Shown here: in pieces, positions 6,342 to 15,258 of the stretch | Numbering within the stretch: the stretch's first letter is position 1 | How the letters are laid out: the number at the start of each line of letters is the position of its first letter | Assembly: GCA_963712165.1 (NCBI GenBank) | Contig: CAVQGY010000003.1 | Location: 1 to 64,000 of the forward strand | Direction: 5' to 3' | From: B10-G9 sp963712165 | GTDB lineage: Bacteria > Chloroflexota > Anaerolineae > Anaerolineales > UBA11858 | DNA length: 64,000 nucleotides | Program-made: the position numbers and the translations under genes | Notes under the pieces: generated by a model | What the model was told of the DNA's origin: nothing | The model's database searches: none | What the model saw: only the letters and a program-made list of their open reading frames with translations

Positions 6342-8182
6342 GGGGTGTTAAAGTCAAAGAGATTTCTGATCTCTGCCGTTGAATAAAGTTCAAGTAGGGC
6401 AGATTCCAGATCCAATCCTTGGGTAAAGGCAAAATATTGATACCTTGATGCACCCTCGGAGAGCTGCCAATAGATCTGCGTGGGAAATCGGCTCCATCCA
6501 TGGGCTTCTGCCAGGGCTGTGAAGTCCACCCAATAACCACTGGGTACTGATCCGGAGTACGCACCGCCATTCTCATAAGACCCATTTTCCCCTGAATAAC
6601 GGGCGTTCAAATCCCAGATCTTCGTTTGGAGTGGACGCCCCTGGGAGCCTTCTTGATGATAGGCTTTGATATAAACCCTCCAGTAGATTTGATGGCCATG
6701 ATCTTCCCTGACGAGGACCAGCCAATTTGCCAGCCTGGGAATATCGTTGACCATTATTCCTCTTCCTGTGTAGAGCCAGTCCAGATTGGTTCCTGGAGCG
6801 AGCTGTTGATCGAGGGTCACGAAAGCGTTTTCCAGGGTAGACAGAAAATCCCAACCAGCTTCATCGATCACCGCTGCCCGGAGGGATGCGAAACTTCCCA
6901 GGGCATCCTCGATGAATGCTGGTGAGGGTGCAGAGAGATTACGCAGCTCGATCATTCTCTTGGGATAGTCCCCAGGATTTTCATCTGAGTCGTTGGCTGA
7001 TTCCCACAGAGGAGTGGGGCCGGGACTGATCTCCAAGTTAGTGAAGATGGGATAATAATTGCCTTCGATCCAGCTGATCCCTTCTACCCTTCCTGGCAGC
7101 TTGATGGCGGGCAAGATCATCCGAGGATCGATTTGTGGACCAGGGTATGCAGCCAGGTAGGTTTGATAGGGTTGTTCTATGATCGCATAAAGGAGATCAG
7201 CATTCTTATTCCATATTGGCCAGTCCCCGGATCCAATATGGACAGGGTCCAGCTCTGGGTTCTGGCTGTCCCAGCTGACCAGGGTGTGCTCTCCCTGATC
7301 GGTGACCAACCCCCAGCAAAGATACCTGCCGTCACCAGACCAGGATGGATGCTGGACCTGCTTTCCGGGCAGGTTATTGACCTGTACTGCCTTATCATCT
7401 TCCGGCGAATCCAGATCAGCATACCAGACTTCTGCCTGTCCAGAGCGGTCGCTGATAAAACTGATCCGCCTCCCTTGCGGGGACCAATCCGGCCCGTAAT
7501 CAGCTGCCGGATTTTTTGTGAGAGGAATGGGGCCTGTAGTTTGGTCCACCTTCTGGATAAAGATTTCCAGGTTGTCGATCTGGTAACTTTCATAAACCAG
7601 CCAGAGGCCGTCAGGTGACCAGGAGGGATTGGCATCATAGGCCTGCGTATCGGTAAACTGCTGGATATCCCCGGTTTGCAGGTCCATGATGTAGATATCC
7701 CAATAACCATTCCGATTGGATGAGAATGCGATCCACCTGCCATCTTTGCTGATATCAGGGGTGATATCCTGGTGATGTCCGCTGGTGAGCCGGGTGAGGG
7801 GCAACCCGCTGAAACCCGTGCCGGACCACTCCTCTAAAAAAGGCTGATAAGCAAATAGATGGGTGTCCACGCCTTCCTGGATGGATAGGATCAAGGTGCC
7901 AAACTGGTTTGGATAAGCGAATATCTCAGGGTCTGGGATCGGTGTAGGTGGGATCTCTGTGGTTGGTTCTCCATACGGAGTGGGTGTCATGGGAATGGAT
8001 TCAGCGGTCAAGATGGCTGACCAGGTCGCTTGGGCTTTATTGTTTTCTATGGTTTGTTTGGCGTGGGGATAGAGCAGAATAGCAATTGTGATCAGGAGTA
8101 TTCCAATTACGATCAGGATCAGATTAGCCTGGATCTTTCGGGCTGGAGTATCGTTATCGATTTTATTATCCATATCAGCCAT
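6338..8182 (-). CDS. Membrane-anchored TolB-like/PD40 beta-propeller protein
   Basis: The 614-residue protein has one N-terminal membrane helix (LILIVIGILLITIAILLY, about residues 20-37), a Pro/Thr linker, then TolB-type repeats: DISKDGRWIAFSSNRNG, NPSWSPDGLWLVYES, GPDWSPQGRRISFISDRSG and HPSWSGDGRYLCWG. The Asp-Gly-Trp/Arg and SxDRxG pattern defines a PD40 propeller facing outward. The last ~200 residues are not recognised. No Tol-Pal genes accompany it, and such proteins are common in Chloroflexota without known partners. It starts 12 bases after the rRNA methyltransferase stop and is coupled to the M23 peptidase downstream, suggesting a shared envelope role. Confidence 0.85.
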   Translation of the reverse strand: MADMDNKIDNDTPARKIQANLILIVIGILLITIAILLYPHAKQTIENNKAQATWSAILTAESIPMTPTPYGEPTTEIPPTPIPDPEIFAYPNQFGTLILSIQEGVDTHLFAYQPFLEEWSGTGFSGLPLTRLTSGHHQDITPDISKDGRWIAFSSNRNGYWDIYIMDLQTGDIQQFTDTQAYDANPSWSPDGLWLVYESYQIDNLEIFIQKVDQTTGPIPLTKNPAADYGPDWSPQGRRISFISDRSGQAEVWYADLDSPEDDKAVQVNNLPGKQVQHPSWSGDGRYLCWGLVTDQGEHTLVSWDSQNPELDPVHIGSGDWPIWNKNADLLYAIIEQPYQTYLAAYPGPQIDPRMILPAIKLPGRVEGISWIEGNYYPIFTNLEISPGPTPLWESANDSDENPGDYPKRMIELRNLSAPSPAFIEDALGSFASLRAAVIDEAGWDFLSTLENAFVTLDQQLAPGTNLDWLYTGRGIMVNDIPRLANWLVLVREDHGHQIYWRVYIKAYHQEGSQGRPLQTKIWDLNARYSGENGSYENGGAYSGSVPSGYWVDFTALAEAHGWSRFPTQIYWQLSEGASRYQYFAFTQGLDLESALLELYSTAEIRNLFDFNTP

Positions 8183-8194
8183 TTTACTGACTTG

Positions 8195-9607
8195 TTAATT
8201 GGTTCGCAGCCAGCGTGGAAGATAACTTTTTATCCGGCCTTGCCTCACAGCCCCCCAACCCAGTGAATAACCGGAGCAAGTAACCAAAACCCATCCATCC
8301 GGAAGCCTCTCCAGATCAGGTCCGGATATGGGGGACCCCCTTAGATAAGTTGACAGGTTGGGATCCTCTAACGAAAATTCTAACACTATTTGGGCATCTT
8401 CCGGGATCAGAGCCGATGCAAGAGCCGGGCTGGGCAGCCATTTTCCTGATTGAATGGATCCTAACCACCATCCCCAATGACGCACATTCAGTCCTCCCAA
8501 GGATGGCATTCCTTCCTGAACCCAGTACAAACGATTCCCGAAACTGTTTACACCAGTACTCCCTGGAAGGATATCTATGGTATTGGGAGTCTGTTTAAGG
8601 GTTTTTTCAAAGAACTCACTATAGATCTTCAGCTCTTCGAGATTGAGAGGGATATGTTCCTGTAAGAGCCAGGTAGGATTGGAAGGAGCGGATTGAGTTT
8701 TTCGTAAACGGGCTGCAAAGTGCCCTTCTCCTCTGGTTTTGTGAGGCCAAATCCTAACTGTTCCTGAAAAATCGAGTTCTGAGGAGCTTGCCAGCTGAAT
8801 CCCTTCGGAAAATCCATCCATACGATCGATCGGATCGATCTGAAAGTCCGGGTTCGTCTCCAGGAAACGGGCTATTGTGCCTTCATTCTCGTCTGGATTG
8901 AAGGTACATGTCGAATAGACCAGGACACCTCCCGGTCTGACCATTTTGGCAGCAAACCAGAGGATCTCATCCTGGATCCGGCAGCAGCGGCTGATGAATT
9001 CGGGCGACCACTTTTTGATCTCACCTGGATCTGATCGAAAAGTGCCTTCGCCGGAGCAGGGGGCATCTACCAAAACGCGGTCAAAATAGTCTCCCAGGTG
9101 TTCGCTGATCCTGCGAGGTGTTTCACAAAGGATTGCTGTGTTTCGTGCGCCCCATCGGTCCAGGTTCCTGATCAGAGACTCAACACGCCTGGGGTTTGAG
9201 TCATTTGCTATCAGCAACCCCCTATTTCCCATCAGGGATTGGATCTGGGAGGTCTTTCCTCCAGGCGCTGCGCAGAGGTCGAGCACACGCTCTCCAGGTT
9301 GGGGGTCAAGCACAACAACAGGGACCATGGCTGATGGCTCCTGGAGATAAAAAAGGCCCGCCTTATGAAAGGGATGTTTTCCCAACTCACTGTCTTTTTT
9401 GAGAGCGACCCCCTCAGGGAACCAGGGCAGGGGCAGGGTCATTTCTGGTAATGATTTTTGGAGGTCTATCAAGCTGGTTTTGAATGGATTGACCCGCAAT
9501 CCGGCAGTAGGAGGAAGGTTAAATTGAGAATCCCAAAAAAGGGAAGCGTCCTCCCCAAGAAGGTTATCAATGATCTGGATGTAATGTGGTGGATAGATAT
9601 TTTTCAC
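8195..9607 (-). CDS. RsmB/NOP family RNA 5-methylcytosine methyltransferase (RsmF-like)
   Basis: The enzyme transfers methyl groups from SAM to C5 of cytosine in rRNA or tRNA. The Rossmann core shows VLDLCAAPGGKTSQI (SAM motif I, residues 108-122) and the two catalytic cysteines in DAPCSGEG (Cys 184) and YSTCTFNPDENEG (Cys 234). A C-terminal PUA-like region extends it to 470 residues, the RsmF/YebU size class rather than the NusB-fused RsmB. The start is GTG 9607, overlapping the previous stop by four bases (GTGA). The exact target cytosine cannot be assigned. Confidence 0.93.
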   Translation of the reverse strand: MKNIYPPHYIQIIDNLLGEDASLFWDSQFNLPPTAGLRVNPFKTSLIDLQKSLPEMTLPLPWFPEGVALKKDSELGKHPFHKAGLFYLQEPSAMVPVVVLDPQPGERVLDLCAAPGGKTSQIQSLMGNRGLLIANDSNPRRVESLIRNLDRWGARNTAILCETPRRISEHLGDYFDRVLVDAPCSGEGTFRSDPGEIKKWSPEFISRCCRIQDEILWFAAKMVRPGGVLVYSTCTFNPDENEGTIARFLETNPDFQIDPIDRMDGFSEGIQLASSSELDFSGTVRIWPHKTRGEGHFAARLRKTQSAPSNPTWLLQEHIPLNLEELKIYSEFFEKTLKQTPNTIDILPGSTGVNSFGNRLYWVQEGMPSLGGLNVRHWGWWLGSIQSGKWLPSPALASALIPEDAQIVLEFSLEDPNLSTYLRGSPISGPDLERLPDGWVLVTCSGYSLGWGAVRQGRIKSYLPRWLRTN

Positions 9608-10029
9608 TGGATTGTGAAAGTGGCCTTTCTGGATGTGAGGGTATGGGGGCTGAGGTTGGTTTTTCCTTCATCATCCCCCTCGGTTCCTCCCTCGCCGAGA
9701 TGGAATAGACAGATCTCAACCGTGAAATTCCCTTGTTTGACCTGCGAGGCCGGGATATGAAGTGTGACCTCATTCTCTGGTCGGATGATATTCACTACAT
9801 CCACAGAAGTTATTTCCTCCCCATCAATACCTAAAAGGCTAATGGTAGCGCTGGGTGGTTCCTGAAAATAAGACAGGCGGAAGTTGACCTTAACGCGTCT
9901 CTTATCCTGATAGGGTTCAACCGTGAAGTCAATGATCTTAACTTCCTCATTTGCTGGAGTGATCTGGTCTGTTTGATAAATTGTGTCTTCGCTCATCATT
10001 TCAAGGCAGGTATCAGGATGGTTTTGCAT
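9604..10029 (-). CDS. Hypothetical protein, beta-rich, unrecognised
   Basis: This small soluble protein of about 141 residues has no signal peptide or membrane helix. Alternating strands (VKIIDFTVEP, VKVNFRLSYFQ, TISLLGIDG, FTVEICLFHLG) suggest a single beta-sandwich domain. An acidic Gly/Glu loop (GEGGTEGDDEG) lies near the C-terminus. An upstream ATG at 10068 lies within the DegV terminator and is unlikely. ATG 10029 has AGGATGG upstream but with long spacing, and ATG 9996 is an alternative. Its stop overlaps the rRNA methyltransferase start, so the pair is coupled. Function unknown. Confidence 0.6.
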   Translation of the reverse strand: MQNHPDTCLEMMSEDTIYQTDQITPANEEVKIIDFTVEPYQDKRRVKVNFRLSYFQEPPSATISLLGIDGEEITSVDVVNIIRPENEVTLHIPASQVKQGNFTVEICLFHLGEGGTEGDDEGKTNLSPHTLTSRKATFTIQ

Positions 10030-10050
10030 GTTTAGTGTACCATCCTGGAA

Positions 10051-10083
10051 AGAAAAAAGTCCAGCCAATACCTGGCTGGACTT
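10051..10083 (-). terminator. Rho-independent terminator of degV
   Basis: On the minus strand AAGTCCAGCCA pairs over 11 bp with TGGCTGGACTT (plus positions 10073-10083 and 10057-10067) around a 5-base loop. Six U follow. It ends the DegV transcript and argues against a start of the next gene at 10068. Confidence 0.9.
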
Positions 10084-10108
10084 CTATATCGGGAAATTGT
10101 GGTAGATA

Positions 10109-10954
10109 TCAGTCGTGCAAATATGCCAGACCAACTGCACCTGGTCCTGCGTGGGTACCAATGGTAGGACTGACCTCGGCAAAAACCTGCTCTACAATAG
10201 TGATCCTTTCCAGAGCCTGGTCTAAGATGAACTGGGCGGTATCGGCATTATTGGCGTGAAGGGTTGCCAGGCGGATATTCTTTTTACCGCTGGTCCGTTC
10301 CACGATCAAGTCCACAATTCTTTCAAGCGCCTTCTTTTGGGTGCGGACGGAATCCAGGGGCACGATCAAGCCATCTTCGATTGCCAGAACTGGTTTGACA
10401 TTGAGAAGCGTGCCCATAAAGCGTTTAGCAGTCCCGATCCTGCCCCCACGATGGAGAAATTCCAGTGTGTCAAGCACAAAGATCACCCCGGTCTTATCGA
10501 TGGATTTTTCTACCATTTTCTTGCATTCTGCAAGGCTGGCGCCCTGATTTGCTGCCCGGGCAGCCTCAAGTACCAGGAAACCCAGAGCCATCGCCAATGT
10601 TCGGGAATTGATTATTTCAATATTGGCTTCAGGGAGCATCTTCTTGGCTTGGGTAGCGGAAGAAACCGTTCCTGAGAGATCCTCTGAGATCAGGATGGCG
10701 AGGATATCATATCCTTCCTCATGTAAGGAGCGGAAGAGCACCTCAAAGTCTGCCACAGATGGTTGGGAGGTGCTGGGCATCACCTTGGCTTTCTCAAGTC
10801 TTTGATAAAACTCACTTGGCGTGATATTCACCCCGTCATGAAAACTCTCTTCACCCCAGATCACGGTCAGGGGAACAACACGGATTTTGTTCTCGGAGAT
10901 GATATTATCGGGGATATTTGGTGAACTATCTGTAACGATCGCAACTTTAGCCAT
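10109..10954 (-). CDS. DegV family fatty-acid-binding protein
   Basis: DegV proteins bind a long-chain fatty acid and, in Firmicutes, act as FakB partners of the fatty acid kinase FakA. The 281 residues show the typical start VAIVTDSSPNIPDN, PLTVIWGEESFHDGV, a TSQPS loop (MPSTSQPSVADF), LSGTVSSATQA and the C-terminal THAGPGAVGLAYL. No fakA is in the window. The ATG at 10954 follows GTGAGG, and the gene is monocistronic between its own terminator and the tRNA unit. Confidence 0.93.
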   Translation of the reverse strand: MAKVAIVTDSSPNIPDNIISENKIRVVPLTVIWGEESFHDGVNITPSEFYQRLEKAKVMPSTSQPSVADFEVLFRSLHEEGYDILAILISEDLSGTVSSATQAKKMLPEANIEIINSRTLAMALGFLVLEAARAANQGASLAECKKMVEKSIDKTGVIFVLDTLEFLHRGGRIGTAKRFMGTLLNVKPVLAIEDGLIVPLDSVRTQKKALERIVDLIVERTSGKKNIRLATLHANNADTAQFILDQALERITIVEQVFAEVSPTIGTHAGPGAVGLAYLHD

Positions 10955-11087
10955 ACTGCCTCACTTTATGATTGGAATGATGACCTGACGAAAAATACAA
11001 CACCATAAACACACTCAGGTTACGCGACACCGGAACTCTTTATTTACCAAGCATCCAGGTATTCGACCGATAGATGGTCTGGATTCC

Positions 11088-11116
11088 TAAAAACGGAGCG
11101 GGTGAACCCGCTCCGT
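11088..11116 (-). terminator. Terminator of tRNA-Arg
   Basis: A perfect 10-bp stem, ACGGAGCGGG (11093-11102) with CCCGCTCCGT (11107-11116), has a 4-base loop. On the minus strand it is followed by UUUUUA. It lies 3 bases after the encoded CCA end of the tRNA. Confidence 0.92.
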
Positions 11117-11119
11117 AGA

Positions 11120-11195
11120 TGGCACCCTCGGCGTGATTCGAACACGCGACCCCTTACTCCGCAAGCAAGTGCTCTATCCACTGAGCTACGAGGGC
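11120..11195 (-). tRNA. tRNA-Arg (anticodon GCG)
   Basis: The minus strand folds into a complete cloverleaf. The acceptor GCCCTCG pairs with CGAGGGT (one G-U at 1-72), the D stem is GCTC/GAGC, and the anticodon stem CTTGC/GTAAG holds loop TTGCGGA. The T arm is GCGTG-TTCGAAT-CACGC, with discriminator G and an encoded CCA. Anticodon GCG reads CGC (and CGU if modified), giving arginine. It has its own promoter and terminator. Confidence 0.95.
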
Positions 11196-11212
11196 AAACC
11201 GGTTAGAAAGTG

Positions 11213-11241
11213 ATTGTACAACAGGCTGTAGCCGCTGGCAA
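11213..11241 (-). promoter_or_regulatory. Promoter of tRNA-Arg
   Basis: On the minus strand TTGCCA (plus 11236-11241) and TACAAT (plus 11213-11218) are spaced by exactly 17 bases. The expected start is about 10 bases upstream of the mature tRNA 5' end at 11195. Confidence 0.75.
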
Positions 11242-11659
11242 TAGCCTGGACAGAGGCTGCTTTATTCCAGATAAGAAATACAGAAGTGTTTTTCCACGTT
11301 AATACCAGGCATTAAATACCCTGATGAATATTCCCAAATCCTGATCGGGGTTGGTTGTGATTAAGGTCACCTGATTTCTATGAGATAAAACATTGCGCCT
11401 GATTTCCCATCTGTTATGATTGATTTTGAGACAGGATAATTCCGATCTTATCACTGTTTCCTCCTTTGGCCAAAGCCTACTCAACCAGTTATCCTGGTTG
11501 AGTAGGCTTTTCCTATTATTAAGGATTGATCCTGTCCTTTGTCCTTTCGAATACCTATAAAATCTTTATATAAATCATTCCATTCCCATGGTAGGATGAG
11601 GTGATTGATTGTAAGATATGGAGCAGATCAGTCATCTGAAGAAAATCAAGGTGAATAAA
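11242..11659. other. Intergenic region without a convincing gene
   Basis: About 420 bases separate the tRNA promoter from the HtrA-like protease. A 61-codon open frame on the minus strand (11299-11484) has no coding character and begins inside a hairpin, so it is rejected. The only strong structure is the 17-bp hairpin at 11472-11510. AT-rich sequence at 11555-11590 probably holds the protease promoter, but no clean -35/-10 pair was seen. Confidence 0.6.
11472..11510 (+). terminator. Strong terminator-like hairpin without an obvious gene
   Basis: AAAGCCTACTCAACCAG (11472-11488) pairs perfectly over 17 bp with 11494-11510 around a 5-base loop. The right arm ends in TTTT. No annotated gene reads into it from either side, because the tRNA is transcribed away to the left and the protease starts to the right. 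It may end a small RNA made from 11250-11470, or be an inert repeat. Confidence 0.6.
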
Positions 11660-12760
11660 ATGAACAGAACAAAATCTATTTTACTTGTAGTCCTCCTGTT
11701 AGCTGGGGCAGCGCTGGGTTGCGTTTTCAGCCCAGATCTATTTACCCGGCAGATTGAAGTTGAAACCACGGTTGAGGAAATTCCCCCAACCGTGAATACT
11801 GTTGTACTGGAAGGTGGGGATTTACCAGCGCTGTACCGTGAAATCAACCCTGGCGTGGTTGCTATCAGGGCTCTGTCAGAAACTGGCGGAGGACTTGGCA
11901 CAGGCTTTGTCTGGGACGGGGAAGGGCATATCGTCACAAACTACCATGTTGTTGAATCCGCTACTGATCTGGAAGTTGATTTCCCATCAGGGTTCAAGAC
12001 ACGGGCTCGGGTTCTTGGAGTAGATTCCGATACAGATTTGGCAGTGCTTGAACTTGACCAGCTCCCTGAGGAACTGACAGTCCTTACCTTGGGAAGCAAT
12101 GAAAGCCTGGCAGTAGGTCAGGCTGTGATTGCCATTGGTAATCCCCAGGGTTTGAACGGAACTATGACCCAAGGCATCATTTCTGCTCTGGGAAGAACCC
12201 TGGATTCAATGCATTTTGCTCCGGGAGGAGGCGCTTTTGCCACAGGGAATATCATCCAAACTGATGCAGCGATCAACCCTGGGAACTCTGGTGGACCTCT
12301 GATCAATCTCAGCGGCCAGGTGATCGGGATCAATTCTTCCATTCGCACAAGCAGTATTGATTTAGATGGGCAGCCCATTAATTCCGGGTTGGGATTCGCG
12401 ATCTCAATTGATACGGCCAAGAATGTGATCCCAGATCTAATTGAGACTGGTTATCATGATTCCCCCTACGTGGGTATTCAGGTATTAAGCGAGGTCAGCT
12501 TATTTATCCAGGAAGAACTGGAGCTGCCGCTGTCCACTGGAGTATATATTGTGGAAGTCACTCCAGACAGTCCGGCAGATGATGCGGGACTATTGGATGC
12601 AGACTTGATCATCAGCATTGACGGCTTAGTGGTAAATGATTTTGCAGAATTTATGGGCTACTTACTGACCTATAAGAATCCGGGCGATGAAGTTGAAATT
12701 GTTGCCATCCGGGATGATCAGGAAATGGTTTTTAACCTGGTTCTGAGTAAAAGGCCCTGA
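11660..12760 (+). CDS. S1C family serine protease (HtrA/DegP-like), lipoprotein
   Basis: The protein is an envelope quality-control protease. From ATG 11660 (AAGGTG upstream) it has a signal with lipobox LGC (Cys 21). The trypsin-like domain carries the triad His 96 (TNYHVV), Asp 126 (DSDTDLAVL) and Ser 210 (NPGNSGGPL). A single C-terminal PDZ domain spans about residues 270-365 (GVYIVEVTPDSPADDAGL, SIDGLVV). The total of 366 residues fits one-PDZ DegS/HtrA forms. An ATG 42 bases upstream (11618) would give a poor signal and is disfavoured. It stands alone, converging on the transglycosylase gene. Confidence 0.93.
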   Translation: MNRTKSILLVVLLLAGAALGCVFSPDLFTRQIEVETTVEEIPPTVNTVVLEGGDLPALYREINPGVVAIRALSETGGGLGTGFVWDGEGHIVTNYHVVESATDLEVDFPSGFKTRARVLGVDSDTDLAVLELDQLPEELTVLTLGSNESLAVGQAVIAIGNPQGLNGTMTQGIISALGRTLDSMHFAPGGGAFATGNIIQTDAAINPGNSGGPLINLSGQVIGINSSIRTSSIDLDGQPINSGLGFAISIDTAKNVIPDLIETGYHDSPYVGIQVLSEVSLFIQEELELPLSTGVYIVEVTPDSPADDAGLLDADLIISIDGLVVNDFAEFMGYLLTYKNPGDEVEIVAIRDDQEMVFNLVLSKRP

Positions 12761-12783
12761 ATTTCCAGGATTGGAAGGATAAC

Positions 12784-15216
12784 CTATTGCGCCCTGGAGT
12801 AAATCCTGCGGTAGATAGCAAAGATCTCTGAGATGTACCGGATGTAATTTTTGGTCTCTGAGAAGCGGATGATCTCGACAAATAGGTCAGGATCATCTCC
12901 GGCTTTGGTCAACCAGATCTCAGAATTTCCTGGCCCGGCATTATAACCCGCCAGCGCGGCGTATATATCTCCATCAAAATAATTGAGCAAGTATCTCAGA
13001 TAAGCTGTCCCCAGATTGATACTGACAACAGGCCGGTAAAGGTCCTGAGCGCTGTATCCGGGAGGCCAGTCCTCTTTATCTGCCCTTTCAGCACCGGTAC
13101 TGGGAATGATCTGCATCAACCCTCGAGCGCCAGCAGAGGATTGGACAAATCCCTCAAACATAGATTCCTGGCGGATAACGCTGAGAATGAGCAAGGGGTG
13201 AAGGTTATATTTCTCGGATGCCGGGATGATCAGGTCGCCGTAGTAAGTGCCAAAACGAATCCGGTTGAAAAAGATGGGCGCGTTCAAGGTCCCGGCATCA
13301 TCCATGCCTGCTGCATTGAGCACATCCCTGGCTGCGAAGATGGCGGGGCGGTATAAGCCTAAATCAAGCATATAATTCGCCAGCCGGAAACTGCTGATAG
13401 GATCGAAGCTGACTTCATTTCGCAGGGCCATGAATTCTGAGCGGGCTTCAGTGTAAAGGTCCAGCTCATAGTATTCTGTTCCACGGATAATGCGGGGATC
13501 TTCAGCCAATAAACCCAGGCTCGATAGATTGGTTTCCGGGGGGATTGAAAAAGTTTCCTTGATCCAATTTTCAGCTTCTTCTTTTTCTGCCAGAAAATCA
13601 TATCCAAAATCGATCTCAAGCGGTGGAGTAAAAGGTGTCCGGTCCTGCAGCAAATCCCGGGCTCTTTCACTGTAGTAACCCGTGGGATCTGCATTGGCCG
13701 CTTCCTGCCAGGCGGCAAGGGCGGCTTCCGTATTCCCCTGGATCTGGTGGATCTTTCCGATCCAGAACAGAGCCTGGGAAAGTTCCTCAAAATCAGCCGA
13801 TGCGTCCCGGTAAGTGGAAAACCTGTCCATGGCGCGCGTATAATTTTCGAGACGTACCTCACAAATTCCGCTTTGGAAGAGACCAATCCTTCCATAGGAT
13901 GAGGTCGGATATTCATCGAAAATCCGCTTCCAAAGCGCAGAGGCTGCTTCTAGATCACCTTTCCGCTCCTCGATCCTACCAGCATCATAGAGAAATTCCG
14001 CGGCCCGGGGATTGAAAGGTTTGAGACTCACAAAATCCTGCAGTACCTGGCTGGCCAGATCATGTTGGCTCATATAGAACCAAAGGTTATAGGCTTTGAA
14101 TTCCCAGGCTTCCACCCAGTAGGGGTGATCAGGATAGCTTTTGATCAATTCATCCCAGGAAGCAACGGCAAGTTCGTGCTGACCCATATTCCGCAGGGAA
14201 AAACCTCTAAAATACAGGGCTGAACCTCGATCAGTTGCAGCCGGATCTGCCAGATATCGATCAAAGGCTTGCACCGCATAGCTATACTGCTTGGCATAGT
14301 AATCTACTAGGCCGCGATCGAAGTCATTGACCTCAAATCCGTTGTTTATCAATAGAACCAGAGCCAGGTATGAATCATAACTGCGCGGGAATTGGAGAAC
14401 AGCATCCTTGAATGCCGCTTCTGCCAGATCGTTTTGATCCAATTCCAGATAAGCTTTCCCAAGCAGATAATCTGACCGGGCTTTGGTATAGTCATTGGTA
14501 GTCTGGAGATATACATCGTTATAGATGACGATTGCAGTGTTGTAATCCTCTAAAGCTGCATATTCCTGGCCAATTTTCAACTGGATGGTATGTAAATCTG
14601 ACCCACTGCCGGCAGCAATGGCTGCCTGGTAGGCCTCGATGGCTTTGAGGGATTCTCCACCTTTAGAAAGGGAATCGCCTCTCCTGAGTTGGATAAATGC
14701 ATCCAGTATTCCTGGACGGCGTTCCAGGTAAAGATTGTAGGCGTCCGCTGCCTCCAGGTGTCGGTCTAAAGCAGTATATGTCTGAGCCAGGGCAAAAAAA
14801 GCTTTATGAATGATCGGGGAATCAGGATAACTAGCAACCAGCAAACGTAAATAATCCAGGGCTTTTTGATAGTCCCCATCCTGGTAGTAGACTTTTCCCA
14901 GACCTAATAAGGCTCCACTACCTTCTTCGACAGTCTGAGCTCCAGCCAGGGTCGCATCATAACTGAGAATGGCATTTTCCCAATCCCCATTAAAATAATG
15001 CTTGTCACCATCCAGCTCACTTTGAATTGGGGAAAGGATGGGCGTTGATGTAGGAGCAGGTGTATTCTCCGGAGGAACATCCACAGTTTGGGTATGGATG
15101 GTCTCTGGTTCGCTTTCCGGGGATGGTTCGCGGTTGGACAGTAAATACCCTCCAGCAATAACGATTGTGCCGATGAATATGACCAAAGCCGCAAACTGGT
15201 AAAAACTCTTTTTCAT
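12784..15216 (-). CDS. Lytic transglycosylase with TPR repeats (Slt70-like)
   Basis: The enzyme cleaves peptidoglycan glycan strands to 1,6-anhydro ends outside the membrane. From ATG 15216 it has an N-terminal membrane anchor (FAALVIFIGTIVIAGGYLL), a Pro/Thr linker, a long superhelical array of TPR units through about residue 560 (e.g. AILSYDATLAGA, KALDYLRLLVASYPDSP), and a C-terminal SLT domain. The SLT domain shows the catalytic Glu in VIRQESMFEG, the SAGARGLMQIIPSTG signature and ALAGYNAGPGN. At about 810 residues the TPR part is larger than in Slt70. The formal upstream TTG at 15243 is less likely. It is last in a minus-strand run from the histidine kinase. Confidence 0.93.
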   Translation of the reverse strand: MKKSFYQFAALVIFIGTIVIAGGYLLSNREPSPESEPETIHTQTVDVPPENTPAPTSTPILSPIQSELDGDKHYFNGDWENAILSYDATLAGAQTVEEGSGALLGLGKVYYQDGDYQKALDYLRLLVASYPDSPIIHKAFFALAQTYTALDRHLEAADAYNLYLERRPGILDAFIQLRRGDSLSKGGESLKAIEAYQAAIAAGSGSDLHTIQLKIGQEYAALEDYNTAIVIYNDVYLQTTNDYTKARSDYLLGKAYLELDQNDLAEAAFKDAVLQFPRSYDSYLALVLLINNGFEVNDFDRGLVDYYAKQYSYAVQAFDRYLADPAATDRGSALYFRGFSLRNMGQHELAVASWDELIKSYPDHPYWVEAWEFKAYNLWFYMSQHDLASQVLQDFVSLKPFNPRAAEFLYDAGRIEERKGDLEAASALWKRIFDEYPTSSYGRIGLFQSGICEVRLENYTRAMDRFSTYRDASADFEELSQALFWIGKIHQIQGNTEAALAAWQEAANADPTGYYSERARDLLQDRTPFTPPLEIDFGYDFLAEKEEAENWIKETFSIPPETNLSSLGLLAEDPRIIRGTEYYELDLYTEARSEFMALRNEVSFDPISSFRLANYMLDLGLYRPAIFAARDVLNAAGMDDAGTLNAPIFFNRIRFGTYYGDLIIPASEKYNLHPLLILSVIRQESMFEGFVQSSAGARGLMQIIPSTGAERADKEDWPPGYSAQDLYRPVVSINLGTAYLRYLLNYFDGDIYAALAGYNAGPGNSEIWLTKAGDDPDLFVEIIRFSETKNYIRYISEIFAIYRRIYSRAQ

Positions 15217-15258
15217 AGTAGATTCTTTCCACTCGATCTTCAAGGATCCGCTCTAGAA

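Noticed and set aside
10030..10068. Start of the hypothetical protein gene at ATG 10068
   Set aside because: The added codons would lie in the DegV terminator hairpin and U run.
11299..11484. 61-codon open frame on the minus strand between tRNA-Arg and the HtrA-like protease
   Set aside because: No ribosome-binding site, starts inside a hairpin, no domain or plausible composition.
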